A DNA stretch of 53,463 nt from VGXO01 sp964614695 (GTDB lineage Bacteria > Planctomycetota > Phycisphaerae > Phycisphaerales > SM1A02). Position 1 is the first letter of the stretch, and every line of letters begins with the position of its first letter. Both the position numbers and the translations under genes were made by a program. The notes below the pieces were generated by a model. It worked only from the letters and a program-made list of their open reading frames with translations, made no database searches and was not told the origin of the DNA. The stretch spans positions 1-53,463 of the forward strand of contig CAZTMB010000007.1 in NCBI GenBank assembly GCA_964614695.1, given 5' to 3'. Positions 1 to 8,121 of this stretch are shown here, piece by piece.

Positions 1-206
1 TCGAAGGCGTCTCGCTCACGATCGCGTCGCTCGGGCCACGCTGGTTCGAGGTGGTGCTCATTCCCGAGACGCTCGAGCGAACGACGCTGCGCGACCGCGT
101 CGCGGGCGATCGCGTGAACCTCGAGGGCGACTGCATCGCGAAGATGGTGGTGCGCGTGCTCGAGACGCGGATGGCCTCGGATTCCGGCGGGCCCGCTCGT
201 TCGTGA
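1..206 (+). CDS. ribE: Riboflavin synthase alpha chain, C-terminal fragment
   Basis: The window opens inside this gene; the frame runs from base 3 and stops at TGA 204-206. The visible 67 residues hold the family pattern EGVSLT near the start, then IPETLERTTL and GDRVNLEGD, which match the second lumazine-binding repeat of riboflavin synthase. This enzyme dismutates two 6,7-dimethyl-8-ribityllumazine molecules to riboflavin in the cytoplasm. The last dozen residues are a polar, low-conservation tail. The start, the first repeat and the promoter lie outside the window, so operon context is not visible. Confidence 0.85.
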   Translation, partial: EGVSLTIASLGPRWFEVVLIPETLERTTLRDRVAGDRVNLEGDCIAKMVVRVLETRMASDSGGPARS

Positions 207-352
207 CTGATCGAGGGGAGAACGACCCCAAAGTCATCAGGCCTCGAGCATCCGGCGTCGAGGGACTCCTCGCGAGCACTACCCTCGACGACGCGGTCCT
301 CGTCTGACGGCGATGCCGTCGAGTTCCGCCGCCGGAATCGGAGGATGACGAC

Positions 353-1069
353 ATGCATCGTTCACGCATCGTGTCGCTCGCCGCGGCGAGCCTTGCGTCG
401 ATCTTGGTGGCCCCACCGAGCCGGGCCGACTTCGTGGGGTACTTCTTCGATCTCTACGTGATCAATGTCGGCGGATCCGACTACATCGCGCTCGATGTCC
501 ACGGACAGTTCGACCATCCCCTCGACACCGTGACGTCGGTCTTCAACGCCCGAATCGCCACCATCGATGGCGAAGCCTTCCACCACAACGACCTGAACAC
601 GCTTGGTGGCTTGCACGGCACGTGGGATGTCCACTGGACCGCCAACATCCCCGAGTTGGGGCTGACGCCGTTGAACGACTCCTTCGTGCTCATCGGCGGC
701 GTCCCCGGATCGAGCAACACGACGGCGCTCGACGCGGCGTTCGATCCGCCCACCGCACCGTTCCCGCCGATGGACTCGGGCTGGTTCAACGCAGTACCCG
801 AGAACCTGCAGGGTCGCGTCGACCCGAGCACCCTTCGCACCCACCTCGGACGGTTCATCCTGGCGACGGTGCAAGTCGGTCAAATCATCACCTACGCCTC
901 CAACCTGACGTACGACCGCGGGCCGGGAACGGAAGCCCGGTACGCCTGGGACGGCGGGGTCGGCTCGGGTCCCACCTACGAGATTGCCCTGGTTCCGGCG
1001 CCTGCCGTCGCCGTCGTGCTGCTCGCGGGCCGGCTCGGGGCGAGGCCGCTGCGGCGGCGCCGCGGCTGA
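353..1069 (+). CDS. Secreted protein with PEP-CTERM-like (VPAP) C-terminus, function unknown
   Basis: A 238-residue protein that I cannot assign to an enzyme family. Residues 1-25 form a signal peptide (MHRSRIV, then an Ala/Ser-rich hydrophobic core ending SRADF). The middle is acidic and beta-rich with no obvious catalytic motif. The end reads VPAP followed by a hydrophobic stretch and a cluster of arginines (PLRRRRG), the three-part plan of PEP-CTERM/exosortase-type sorting tails, in the VPAP variant usual for planctomycetes. The hydrophobic part is shorter and more interrupted than in the second such protein at 19891-20547. It is convergent with the phosphatase gene. No exosortase is present in the window. 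Confidence 0.7.
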   Translation: MHRSRIVSLAAASLASILVAPPSRADFVGYFFDLYVINVGGSDYIALDVHGQFDHPLDTVTSVFNARIATIDGEAFHHNDLNTLGGLHGTWDVHWTANIPELGLTPLNDSFVLIGGVPGSSNTTALDAAFDPPTAPFPPMDSGWFNAVPENLQGRVDPSTLRTHLGRFILATVQVGQIITYASNLTYDRGPGTEARYAWDGGVGSGPTYEIALVPAPAVAVVLLAGRLGARPLRRRRG

Positions 1070-1230
1070 TCCGTCGCCCGCCCGACCAGATCGCCGCATG
1101 GACGAGCGCCGAGCGCCACGGCGGACGATCTCGAGAGTTCCGTGTTCGAAGCCGCGCGAGCGTGACGCTTCACACAACGCGTGCTTCGCAGGGGCAGCGC
1201 TTCGCGGTTCGGAGTCCATCCTGTCCAGCC

Positions 1231-1290
1231 CGGTCCAACCGGTCCAATTCACGCTCCGCCGAGCGAAGCGAGCCCGGCCGAGCGAAGCGA
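1231..1290. repeat. Short direct repeats in a convergent intergenic region
   Basis: Two nested sets of direct repeats lie in the 244-bp stretch between the PEP-CTERM-like gene and the phosphatase gene. The 9-mer CGGTCCAAC/T occurs in tandem at 1231-1239 and 1240-1248. The 14-mer GCCGAGCGAAGCGA occurs at 1258-1271 and again at 1277-1290. Nothing else recognisable lies in 1070-1313. Function is unknown; slippage-generated sequence is the plain explanation. Confidence 0.6.
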
Positions 1291-1313
1291 TCGCCAGCCG
1301 CGCGGCGTGGCTT

Positions 1314-2576
1314 TCAAGCCGCCATGCGAAACCCGTCGCGCTCGATTGCGGCCACGTTCGGCGTGGCGACCGGACCGAATCCGAAGCTGATCACCGTGAC
1401 GTCGTCGGTCGCGATCGGCGCGAGATCCGGCCGCTCGATGCGGGCGACCAGATCCTCGAACAACTCCGTCGCTTCGCGACCGGCGGCGCACTCGGCGAAC
1501 CGCGCGAGGTAGGAGCTCTCGCCCTCGCCGAGCGTCGCGGCCTCCGCGTCGCACTCCGCCTGGAAGAGCGGCTCGACGCCGTCGGAGTGAAGGATCAGCC
1601 GGTCGCCCTCATCGAGCCGGAATGCGTGCTCGAGATACCGCTCCTCTTCGAAGATCCCGAGCAGTCCGCCAGACGCCTCGATCGCGGTCGCTTCGCCGTC
1701 GCGTCGCAGAAGCACCGCCGCGGGATGCCCCGCCGAGGCGACACGCACCTCGCCGGTTCGAAGGTCGTAGAGGGCGTAGATCGCGGTCGCGAACCAGACG
1801 AGATCCGTCCGCAGTTCGACGAGCGCCGCGTTCAGGCGCCGCAGCACCTCCGACGGCGCGAGCGGACGCTGCTCGGCGTCGCGCACCTCGAGTCGCCGCG
1901 CGAGCCCCATCGCCAGGATCGCCGCAGGCAGGCCGTGACCGACCGCATCGGCGAGGAAGATGCCGACGTGATCCTCGTCGACCTGCACGACGTCGTAGAT
2001 GTCGCCGGAGACGTGCCATGCGGGCCGCCAGAGCACCGAGCACTCGAATCGCTCGTGGCGCGGCAGGCGCTTGGGCAGGAACTCCCGCTGCAGCGCGGCC
2101 GCCTCCGCCAACTCGTGATCGTGACGCCGGATCGATTCGCGGGCGACGCGTTCGCGGCGCAGCGATCGCCGCAGGTTCGTCGAGGTCTCGAGAAGCGCCG
2201 CGAGCACCGCGGCGATCGTCTCGGGGGACGATCGAAGATCGAGCCGACGTCGGGTTCGGCCGGGCGGGAGCAGTCGGATCACGGGAACACCGGCCGATTC
2301 CGCATCGGCCAGTCGCGCCGCGAGATCGAGCGCGCGGGCGTCGCCGCGATCCTCGGGATCGCCGAGGACGATCCAGCCGGAGTACGCCTTCGAGGCCTCG
2401 TTGCCGGGGTCCGGGAACTCGAGATCGGTGCAGTCGATCTGTGGCGGCGTCGGGTCGGGCCAAGCGGCCGCGATCGCCGCCGCGAGCCAAGCGGCCCGCG
2501 CTTCGAGCAACGCGTCGGTGGCGACGATCGCAAGGCGCGGGGCGTCCGCGTCACCTTCTCCCGAGATTCGGCTCAC
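1314..2576 (-). CDS. SpoIIE/PP2C-type serine phosphatase with N-terminal receiver-like domain
   Basis: A 420-residue cytoplasmic phosphatase that would dephosphorylate Ser/Thr residues, typically of an anti-sigma-factor antagonist in partner-switching regulation. The GTG start at 2576 is chosen because AAGGAG lies seven bases upstream. Residues 14-105 look like an alpha/beta receiver-type fold (IVAT, WIVLGD, PVIRLL strands) without a clear phosphoacceptor Asp, so I call it receiver-like only. Residues 125-165 are a charged helical linker. The PP2C domain then shows all metal motifs: SGDIYD (190-195), ADAVGHG (209-215), a later HSDGV and TDDVTV near the end. It is the last gene of the gluQ - DUF192 - phosphatase cluster, 65 bp behind DUF192. 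No STAS or anti-sigma partner is visible nearby. Confidence 0.85.
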   Translation of the reverse strand: MSRISGEGDADAPRLAIVATDALLEARAAWLAAAIAAAWPDPTPPQIDCTDLEFPDPGNEASKAYSGWIVLGDPEDRGDARALDLAARLADAESAGVPVIRLLPPGRTRRRLDLRSSPETIAAVLAALLETSTNLRRSLRRERVARESIRRHDHELAEAAALQREFLPKRLPRHERFECSVLWRPAWHVSGDIYDVVQVDEDHVGIFLADAVGHGLPAAILAMGLARRLEVRDAEQRPLAPSEVLRRLNAALVELRTDLVWFATAIYALYDLRTGEVRVASAGHPAAVLLRRDGEATAIEASGGLLGIFEEERYLEHAFRLDEGDRLILHSDGVEPLFQAECDAEAATLGEGESSYLARFAECAAGREATELFEDLVARIERPDLAPIATDDVTVISFGFGPVATPNVAAIERDGFRMAA

Positions 2577-2641
2577 GCGCTGCTCCTTCGCCCTCGCCCG
2601 CGGAACGGCCGACCGCCGACCTCCGCCCGATCGGGTTCGGC

Positions 2642-3172
2642 TCAGCGGGCGAGCGACTTGAGCCGCCGCGTGTCGAGATCGACGCGGCTCATGGGGGCGA
2701 GTCCGATCCTCTCGATCGTGCCGGCTGGGAACTCGAGCACGAACTGGGCGGGAAACCGGCTGGGATAGCGGGGGAGGCGCGCGGTGTACTCGGCCTCGGT
2801 CTCGTTCTCGCCCCGCGGCGGCTCGAACGGCATCGTGTAGACCGCCGTCACCGTCCCGAGCGGATCGAGGTAGGCGATGTCGATCGGGATCACGCAGTCG
2901 TACATCCAGAACGAGCGGATCTGCGCGTCCGGGAAGATGAAGAGCATGCCTTCGTCGGGGGCGAGCGACGTGCGTCCGCCGAGCCCGCGGATGCGCGACT
3001 GGTCGTCGGCGGCGACCTCGAAGTTGAAGGTCTCGCCGCCCACCTCGATCCGTTCGACCGCAGGCCCCGACGGCGCGGGGCTGCAGGCGGGCACCGCCAA
3101 CGCGGCGAGCGATGCGAACAAGGCCAGCACCGCGGCAAGGGGCGAACGGAAGCTCAGTCGGATCGAAGCCAT
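2642..3172 (-). CDS. DUF192 family lipoprotein/secreted protein
   Basis: A 176-residue protein. The N-terminus has a signal sequence with a hydrophobic core ending ALAVPAC, a plausible though imperfect lipobox, followed by a short Ser/Pro linker. The rest matches DUF192: GGRTSLAPDEGMLFIFP, then WMYDCVIPIDIAYLD and the late FVLEFPAGTIERIGL. The family is small, extracytoplasmic and of unknown biochemical function. The ATG at 3172 is used; it overlaps the end of gluQ by 19 bp, and GAGGA lies about ten bases upstream, so translation is probably coupled to gluQ. Confidence 0.85.
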   Translation of the reverse strand: MASIRLSFRSPLAAVLALFASLAALAVPACSPAPSGPAVERIEVGGETFNFEVAADDQSRIRGLGGRTSLAPDEGMLFIFPDAQIRSFWMYDCVIPIDIAYLDPLGTVTAVYTMPFEPPRGENETEAEYTARLPRYPSRFPAQFVLEFPAGTIERIGLAPMSRVDLDTRRLKSLAR

Positions 3173-4122
3173 CGGAGGGTTTCCTCGTCGATGCGGGGTC
3201 GTTGGGCGGGATCGCGTTCGCGCTCGGCGATCGCGCGAAGCGCTTCGGGCGAGACGAACTCGGGCAGGCACCGCGGATCGATCGCCGCGGGTTCGGCGAT
3301 CCATCGGCTCCACCAGCACACGAGCCCGCAGATCTTCGCGGCGGTCGCACCTTGTTCGCGGAGAGCTTCGATCGCGAGAGCCCCGCCGCGCTTGGCCAAT
3401 CGCTCGCCCGAGGCGTCATGGACCAGGGGCAGATGCCACCAGCGGGGACGCGGCAGGCCGAGGGCTTCCTGCAGCAGGATCTGCCGCGCCGTCGAGGCCA
3501 GCAGGTCGTCGCCGCGCACGACGTCGGTGACGCCCTGTCGCGCGTCATCGACGACGACCGCGAGCTGGTAGCTCGGCACGCCGTCGCGGGTCCAGATCGC
3601 GAAGTCGCCGCACTCCGCCGCGGGCTCGAACCGCTGCGAACCGAGCAGGCGATCCTCGAATTCGACGGAGCCTTCGCGCACGAGGAAGCGATGGTGACGG
3701 TCGGAGCGGTCGAACTGCCAGGCGTCTCCCGGCGGCGGGCGAAGCGAGGGATCGAAGCGGATCTCGCCGGCGTGGCCGTGCGGCGCCGAGGCGGCCTCGC
3801 GGATCTCGCGCCGGCTCAGTTCGCAAGCGAAGGTCTCGCCTTGCCTCGCGAGCGTGCGCATGGCGTTCTCGTAGGGCGAGAGGTCCTCCGACTGCGTCGC
3901 GATCGGTCCGTCGTGATCGATGCCAAGCCACTCGAGTGTGGCGATCGTCGCCTCGCGCGATCCCGGCACCACACGCTGACGGTCGAGGTCTTCGAGTCGC
4001 AGGAGCACTCGCCAGCCTTCATGACGCGCCAGCGCCCACGTCAGGAGGAATGTCCGCGCGTGACCGAGATGCAGGGGTCCCGTCGGCGAGGGCGCCAGTC
4101 GTGTGGCAGGGGTGGCGCTCAT
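3154..4122 (-). CDS. gluQ: Glutamyl-Q tRNA(Asp) synthetase
   Basis: A 322-residue truncated relative of glutamyl-tRNA synthetase lacking the anticodon-binding domain. The family activates glutamate and attaches it to queuosine in the wobble position of tRNA(Asp). The class I signature is present as PLHLGH (residues 16-21), and the KMSK-like loop reads LAKRGG. ATP/Glu-site segments such as RLEDLD and the conserved FAIWTRDGVPSYQLAVVVDD are intact. The usual zinc site is mostly lost: where the family has CxC, this protein has CELSRRE, and the later Tyr/Cys pair is replaced by GEIRFD. First gene of a three-gene minus-strand cluster and divergent from the pterin dehydratase. Confidence 0.9.
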   Translation of the reverse strand: MSATPATRLAPSPTGPLHLGHARTFLLTWALARHEGWRVLLRLEDLDRQRVVPGSREATIATLEWLGIDHDGPIATQSEDLSPYENAMRTLARQGETFACELSRREIREAASAPHGHAGEIRFDPSLRPPPGDAWQFDRSDRHHRFLVREGSVEFEDRLLGSQRFEPAAECGDFAIWTRDGVPSYQLAVVVDDARQGVTDVVRGDDLLASTARQILLQEALGLPRPRWWHLPLVHDASGERLAKRGGALAIEALREQGATAAKICGLVCWWSRWIAEPAAIDPRCLPEFVSPEALRAIAERERDPAQRPRIDEETLRWLRSD

Positions 4123-4304
4123 CGATCGCTCACAGGATCTTCGGCAACGTGCTCGGAAGGCGGTTCGGCTTCGTTCGCATCATCGTCTTCGCGGGGCGAG
4201 CCTGGGGCCCTCGATCGACGAATCGCCCCTTGAGTCGGATCGGTATAGTCGCTTCGCCCATCTGACACGACCCTCATTCCTTGCTCCCGCCGAGCGGAGT
4301 CTCC

Positions 4305-4595
4305 ATGACCATTGAACGACTCGACGACGCGGCCCTCGAGGCCGGACTCGCGAAGCTGCCCGAGTGGAGCCGAAGCGGCGACTCGATCCAGCGGACCTAC
4401 GCGTTCAAGGACTTCCTCGAGTCGATGGCGTTCGTGAACCGCGTCGCGGCGCGGGCGGAGGAGGTTCAGCACCACCCCGATCTGCTGATCCGCTGGAACA
4501 AGGTCACGCTGACGCTCTCGACCCACGATGCGGGCGGACTCTCCGAGAAGGATCTCGCGATGGCGGCCGACTGCGATCGCTTCGCGGGGGCGTGA
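4305..4595 (+). CDS. phhB: Pterin-4a-carbinolamine dehydratase
   Basis: A 96-residue protein of the PCD/DCoH family, which dehydrates 4a-hydroxytetrahydropterin to quinonoid dihydropterin, recycling the cofactor of aromatic amino acid hydroxylases. The hallmark EVQHHPD (residues 50-56) with the downstream Trp and THD is present, giving the family pattern E-x3-H-P...W...H...D. Length is normal for the family. The ATG at 4305 is used, with GGAG upstream; a frame-extending start at 4281 would add eight poorly conserved residues. No aromatic amino acid hydroxylase is visible here, so the physiological partner is unknown. Confidence 0.92.
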   Translation: MTIERLDDAALEAGLAKLPEWSRSGDSIQRTYAFKDFLESMAFVNRVAARAEEVQHHPDLLIRWNKVTLTLSTHDAGGLSEKDLAMAADCDRFAGA

Positions 4596-4640
4596 GGGCG
4601 GGCCGAGCGGTCACCGAGCGGAGCGGGCTTGCTCGTCCGC

Positions 4641-7223
4641 TCACTCTCGCTGCGGATCGTCGAAGGCCGAGAGATCCCGCAGCATCGGCGCCGCAAGGCT
4701 CTCGAGGATCCGCACGCGAAGGCCGCCGGTCGTCACCTGCTCGGTCCGAAGGATCCGCTGGGAGCCGACCGTGGTGCCCGAGGCGAGCGGCACCCACGTG
4801 TCGCCGTCGAGCCGGTCGATCTCGAATCGCGCGATCCGCTGCCCGAAGGCGATAGGTTCGCGCAGCCGGACCGTGTCGAGGGTGATCGGAGCATCGAAAC
4901 GCAGTTCGATCGAGGCCTCGCGCGTCTCGTCGTCGGTCGCCCACAACGTCGCGTCGACGCCATCGACGAGGTTCGCCGCGGCGAAGCGCGGACTGCCGCC
5001 ACGGACCGATGCGGACGTGGCGGCGACGCCGGCTCGCAGCAGGTCGTTCGCGAAGATCGCGTCGAGGCGAGCCCGAAGCCCGTCGAGGGCCTCGATGTCG
5101 CGCTCATGGATCAGACCACGCCGATCGGGAGGCAGGTTCAGCAGCAGGTTCGCGCCGCGCCCGACCGATCCGAACCAGATCTCGAGCAGGTCGTCGACCG
5201 ACTTGACCTGGTCGTTCTGCGACTCGTGGAAGAACCAGCCCGGCCGGATCGAGACGTCGCACTCGACGCCGATCCAGTGGGAGCCGCCCACTTCGCCGCC
5301 CGCGAGATCGCCGTGGTCGGGCGTGCCGGGATAGCGGCCCTCGCGGTTCATCGTCTGCCAACTCGTCTCGGCGGAGAAGCCCCGCTCGTTGCCGACCCAG
5401 CGGCAGCCGGGGCCCGCGTCGCTGAAGGCGATCGCCTCGGGTGCGTGCGAGAGGATCCATGGCATCGTCTCGTCCCAGCGGTAGTAGGTCGCGCGATCGA
5501 TGGTGCGGGTCTCTCGCGCGCCGCCGTAGTACCCGTCGCCGCCGTTGGCGCCGTCGAACCAGATCTCGAAGGCCCTTGGATGGCGCCGGAGCAGTTCACG
5601 CCACTGCGCGCGGTACGCGTCGAGATACGCGGGACGGCCGTACTCGGGATGGTTGCGATCCCACGGCGAGATGTAGAAGCCGTAGTGCAGACCTTCCGCC
5701 TCGCAGGCCTCGACGAACTCGCGGACGAGATCGCCTTCGCCATTCTTCCAGGGGCTTGCGGCGATGTCGTGGTCGGTCGTCTCGGTCGGCCAGAGGCAGA
5801 AGCCGTCGTGATGCTTCGCGGTGAGGATGAGGCCCTTCATGCCGGCGGCCTTCGCGACGCGGGCCCACTGCCTCACGTCCATCGCGCTCGGATCGAAGAG
5901 CGACGGCGACTCGTCGCCGTAGCCCCACTCGCGATCGGTGAACGCGTTGATGCCGTAGTGGATGAAGCCGTAGTACTCCAGTTCGTGCCAGGCCTGCTGC
6001 GCGACGCTCGGCAAGGCGCCGTGCGGCGCGGGCGGCGCGATCGCGAACTCATTCGGATCGAGGCGCACGCTCACGACGTAGGGAGGCTCGCCGGGCGTCC
6101 AGTGCCCGTAGGTCGTCAGCACGACGGTGCCGTCGGGCAGCCGCTCGACGCCCGGGTACGCGCAGTCCCAGCGGTGATGGTTGTCCATGAGCCGCACGCG
6201 GAACGCGTCGGCCGCGGACGCGTCCTTCTCGCGCACGAGTTCCGCCCACGGCCCGATCCAGGCGATCCAGTCGCCGGCGGTCGGGCTTCCCGGTCGCGTG
6301 TCGCGAAAGGAGACGACCACGCGACCGTCGGGCATCACCACGCCGACGTGCCGGTCTCCGACGAGATCGTCCGGCACCTCGCGGGGGGCGGTCCAGGTGC
6401 GACCTTCGTCAGAAGAGAACATCACGTGCGAGTTCATGCGGCGCCGGTTCTCGCGCAGGAACATCGCCAGCGTCGCGCCGTCGGGCGAGCGGATCACGCC
6501 CGGCTCGCAGAGGTGGATCTCGCTGCCGGTCCACAGTTCGCGAGGCTCGCCCCATGTCAGGCCGCCGTCGCTCGACCGCGTCTCGAACAGGCGGAACGCG
6601 CCGGCCTTGCCGCCGTTCTCCTGCGGACGGAAGAAGCGTCCGTCGTCGTGGAAGTAGGCCGCGTGGGTGCCGTCGGCGAGCGCGACCACCGAGCTCATCG
6701 CGACGATCCCGCCGAAGTCGCCGATCGGCTCGAGCGGCGACCAGGTCGCGCCGTCGTCGTCGGAGTACGCGCGGCGGATCGGATGCAGACCCGAGAAGAC
6801 GACGAGCCGCTTCGTGCCGTCGCGCGGGTCGACGAGACGGTGGATCGTCGGCGTCTCTTGGCTGGTCGCCCAGTTCTCGGGAACCGGCAGGCGGTCGGAC
6901 CAGGTGAGCCCGCCGTCGTCGCTTCGCTTCAGGCAGATCGCGCCGCGGCCGTGGCCCTTCGGATAGACCGCGATCATGGTGCGCCCGTCTTCCAGAAGCA
7001 CCGTGGTCGGATGCCCGAGGTACTGGCCGGCCTCACGGTCGACGACGACCTGCCGCGCGGTGTCGCGGGCGAGATCGAACTGCGGCATGCCGCCCGCGTC
7101 GTCGACGGTGCCGACGGCGATCGGCGACGCGAAGGCGATCGCCAGCGAAGCGAGCCACGATGCGGTCGCGACGGCGAGGCGAGTGCGAGCAAGTGGCGGA
7201 AAGGACGGGCTGGATGCGTGCAT
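4641..7223 (-). CDS. Secreted two-domain glycosidase: sialidase-like BNR propeller fused to GH29 alpha-L-fucosidase
   Basis: An 860-residue exported protein. Residues 1-33 are a signal peptide. Residues 50-395 form a BNR propeller with four Asp-boxes of type S-x-D-x-G-x-T-W at 101-108, 154-161, 217-224 and 270-277, as in exo-sialidases (GH33-like); I cannot confirm the full arginine triad. Residues 405-730 are a GH29 alpha-L-fucosidase: HYGINAF, AKHHDGFCLWPT, YISPWDRN and IWFDGAN, with D557 the expected nucleophile. Residues 735-855 resemble a galactose-binding (F5/8 type C-like) beta-sandwich. The frame is open throughout with no sign of an artificial join. The product would act outside the cytoplasm on fucosylated, possibly sialylated glycans. 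No clear Shine-Dalgarno precedes the ATG. Confidence 0.88.
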   Translation of the reverse strand: MHASSPSFPPLARTRLAVATASWLASLAIAFASPIAVGTVDDAGGMPQFDLARDTARQVVVDREAGQYLGHPTTVLLEDGRTMIAVYPKGHGRGAICLKRSDDGGLTWSDRLPVPENWATSQETPTIHRLVDPRDGTKRLVVFSGLHPIRRAYSDDDGATWSPLEPIGDFGGIVAMSSVVALADGTHAAYFHDDGRFFRPQENGGKAGAFRLFETRSSDGGLTWGEPRELWTGSEIHLCEPGVIRSPDGATLAMFLRENRRRMNSHVMFSSDEGRTWTAPREVPDDLVGDRHVGVVMPDGRVVVSFRDTRPGSPTAGDWIAWIGPWAELVREKDASAADAFRVRLMDNHHRWDCAYPGVERLPDGTVVLTTYGHWTPGEPPYVVSVRLDPNEFAIAPPAPHGALPSVAQQAWHELEYYGFIHYGINAFTDREWGYGDESPSLFDPSAMDVRQWARVAKAAGMKGLILTAKHHDGFCLWPTETTDHDIAASPWKNGEGDLVREFVEACEAEGLHYGFYISPWDRNHPEYGRPAYLDAYRAQWRELLRRHPRAFEIWFDGANGGDGYYGGARETRTIDRATYYRWDETMPWILSHAPEAIAFSDAGPGCRWVGNERGFSAETSWQTMNREGRYPGTPDHGDLAGGEVGGSHWIGVECDVSIRPGWFFHESQNDQVKSVDDLLEIWFGSVGRGANLLLNLPPDRRGLIHERDIEALDGLRARLDAIFANDLLRAGVAATSASVRGGSPRFAAANLVDGVDATLWATDDETREASIELRFDAPITLDTVRLREPIAFGQRIARFEIDRLDGDTWVPLASGTTVGSQRILRTEQVTTGGLRVRILESLAAPMLRDLSAFDDPQRE

Positions 7224-7269
7224 AGCGCGAGTCTACGGGCAGCGGCGGAGGCGGCCCGACGCCGTCCGC

Positions 7270-7291
7270 GTTCGTCGAGCGTTCGTCGAGC
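7270..7291. repeat. Perfect 11-bp tandem duplication upstream of the glycosidase and coaD
   Basis: GTTCGTCGAGC is present twice head to tail at 7270-7280 and 7281-7291, with a diverged third copy (GTTCGTCGGCC) near 7314. It lies in the 281-bp divergent interval between the glycosidase (minus) and coaD (plus), where both promoters must lie. It could be an operator or a replication-slippage product; sequence alone cannot decide. Confidence 0.5.
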
Positions 7292-7504
7292 GATCACCGA
7301 TGAACCGATCGACGTTCGTCGGCCTCGATGGATGTCCCTGTCCAGTGCGGCGAAGGAGGGACCTGCGATTCAAGGTCCATGCGGCGGGTGCCTCGCGATC
7401 GCCACCGAGGAGCCTGCCGCGAAGCACGGCTCACCGCGTCGGGCGATCCGCAGCGACCCAGCCCTGCGGCGGCGACTCGCGTGCTCCGTATGATCCGCCG
7501 GTCC

Positions 7505-8068
7505 ATGGCCGGCACGCACCACCTTGCGCTCTACTCCGGTTCCTTCGACCCGATCACGCTCGGGCACCTCGACGTGCTCGAGCGGGCGCGGGGGCTCTTC
7601 GACGAGATCGTCGTGGCGATCGGCCGCAACCCCGACAAGGAGCCGCTCTTCTCGATCGCCGAGCGCGTGGGCATGGCGAAGTCGCTCGTCGCGGAACTGC
7701 TTCGCAACGAGCCTCGGGGCGCGACGGTCCGGGTCGAGACCTATCAGGGGCTCACCGTCGACTTCGCCCGCGAGGTCGGCGCGTCGGCGCTCCTACGAGG
7801 CATTCGTCATGCGAGCGATCTCGCGTCGGAGTGCCAGCTCGCGATCACCAATCGTCAGGTCGCAGGCGTCGAGACGGTCTTCCTCGTGACCGGCGAGGCC
7901 TACGCCTACACCAGTTCGAGCCTCATCAAGCAGATCGCGGCGCTCGGCGGCGACCTCGATCGGCTCGCCTCGATGGTGCCGCCGCTCGTGCTCGAGGCGC
8001 TTCGCGCCAAGCGCCGCGATCCCCACAATCCCCTCGGGCGACTCGCCCGCAACGGGCCGGAGGAGTGA
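7505..8068 (+). CDS. coaD: Phosphopantetheine adenylyltransferase
   Basis: A 187-residue enzyme for the penultimate step of coenzyme A synthesis: ATP plus 4'-phosphopantetheine gives dephospho-CoA. The nucleotidyltransferase signature YSGSFDPITLGH (residues 10-21) holds the T/HxGH motif, and the C-terminal SSSLIKQIA plus GGDLD matches the family's ISS-L-K-E-A-GGD segment. Length is about 20 residues more than E. coli CoaD, mostly a C-terminal polar tail. ATG 7505 places the signature at the usual distance from the N-terminus; ATG 7490 is an alternative giving 192 residues. Neither has a convincing Shine-Dalgarno. Confidence 0.95.
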   Translation: MAGTHHLALYSGSFDPITLGHLDVLERARGLFDEIVVAIGRNPDKEPLFSIAERVGMAKSLVAELLRNEPRGATVRVETYQGLTVDFAREVGASALLRGIRHASDLASECQLAITNRQVAGVETVFLVTGEAYAYTSSSLIKQIAALGGDLDRLASMVPPLVLEALRAKRRDPHNPLGRLARNGPEE

Positions 8069-8121
8069 TCGCCAGGTCGCGATCGCCGCATCGGTCCCTC
8101 GCCTGAAGCCTCTCCAAACGC

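Noticed and set aside
4629..7493. A 954-codon open frame on the plus strand opposite the sialidase/fucosidase gene
   Set aside because: It is the antisense shadow of a high-GC coding region: Arg/Ala/Val-biased, no domain, while the minus strand encodes clear catalytic motifs.
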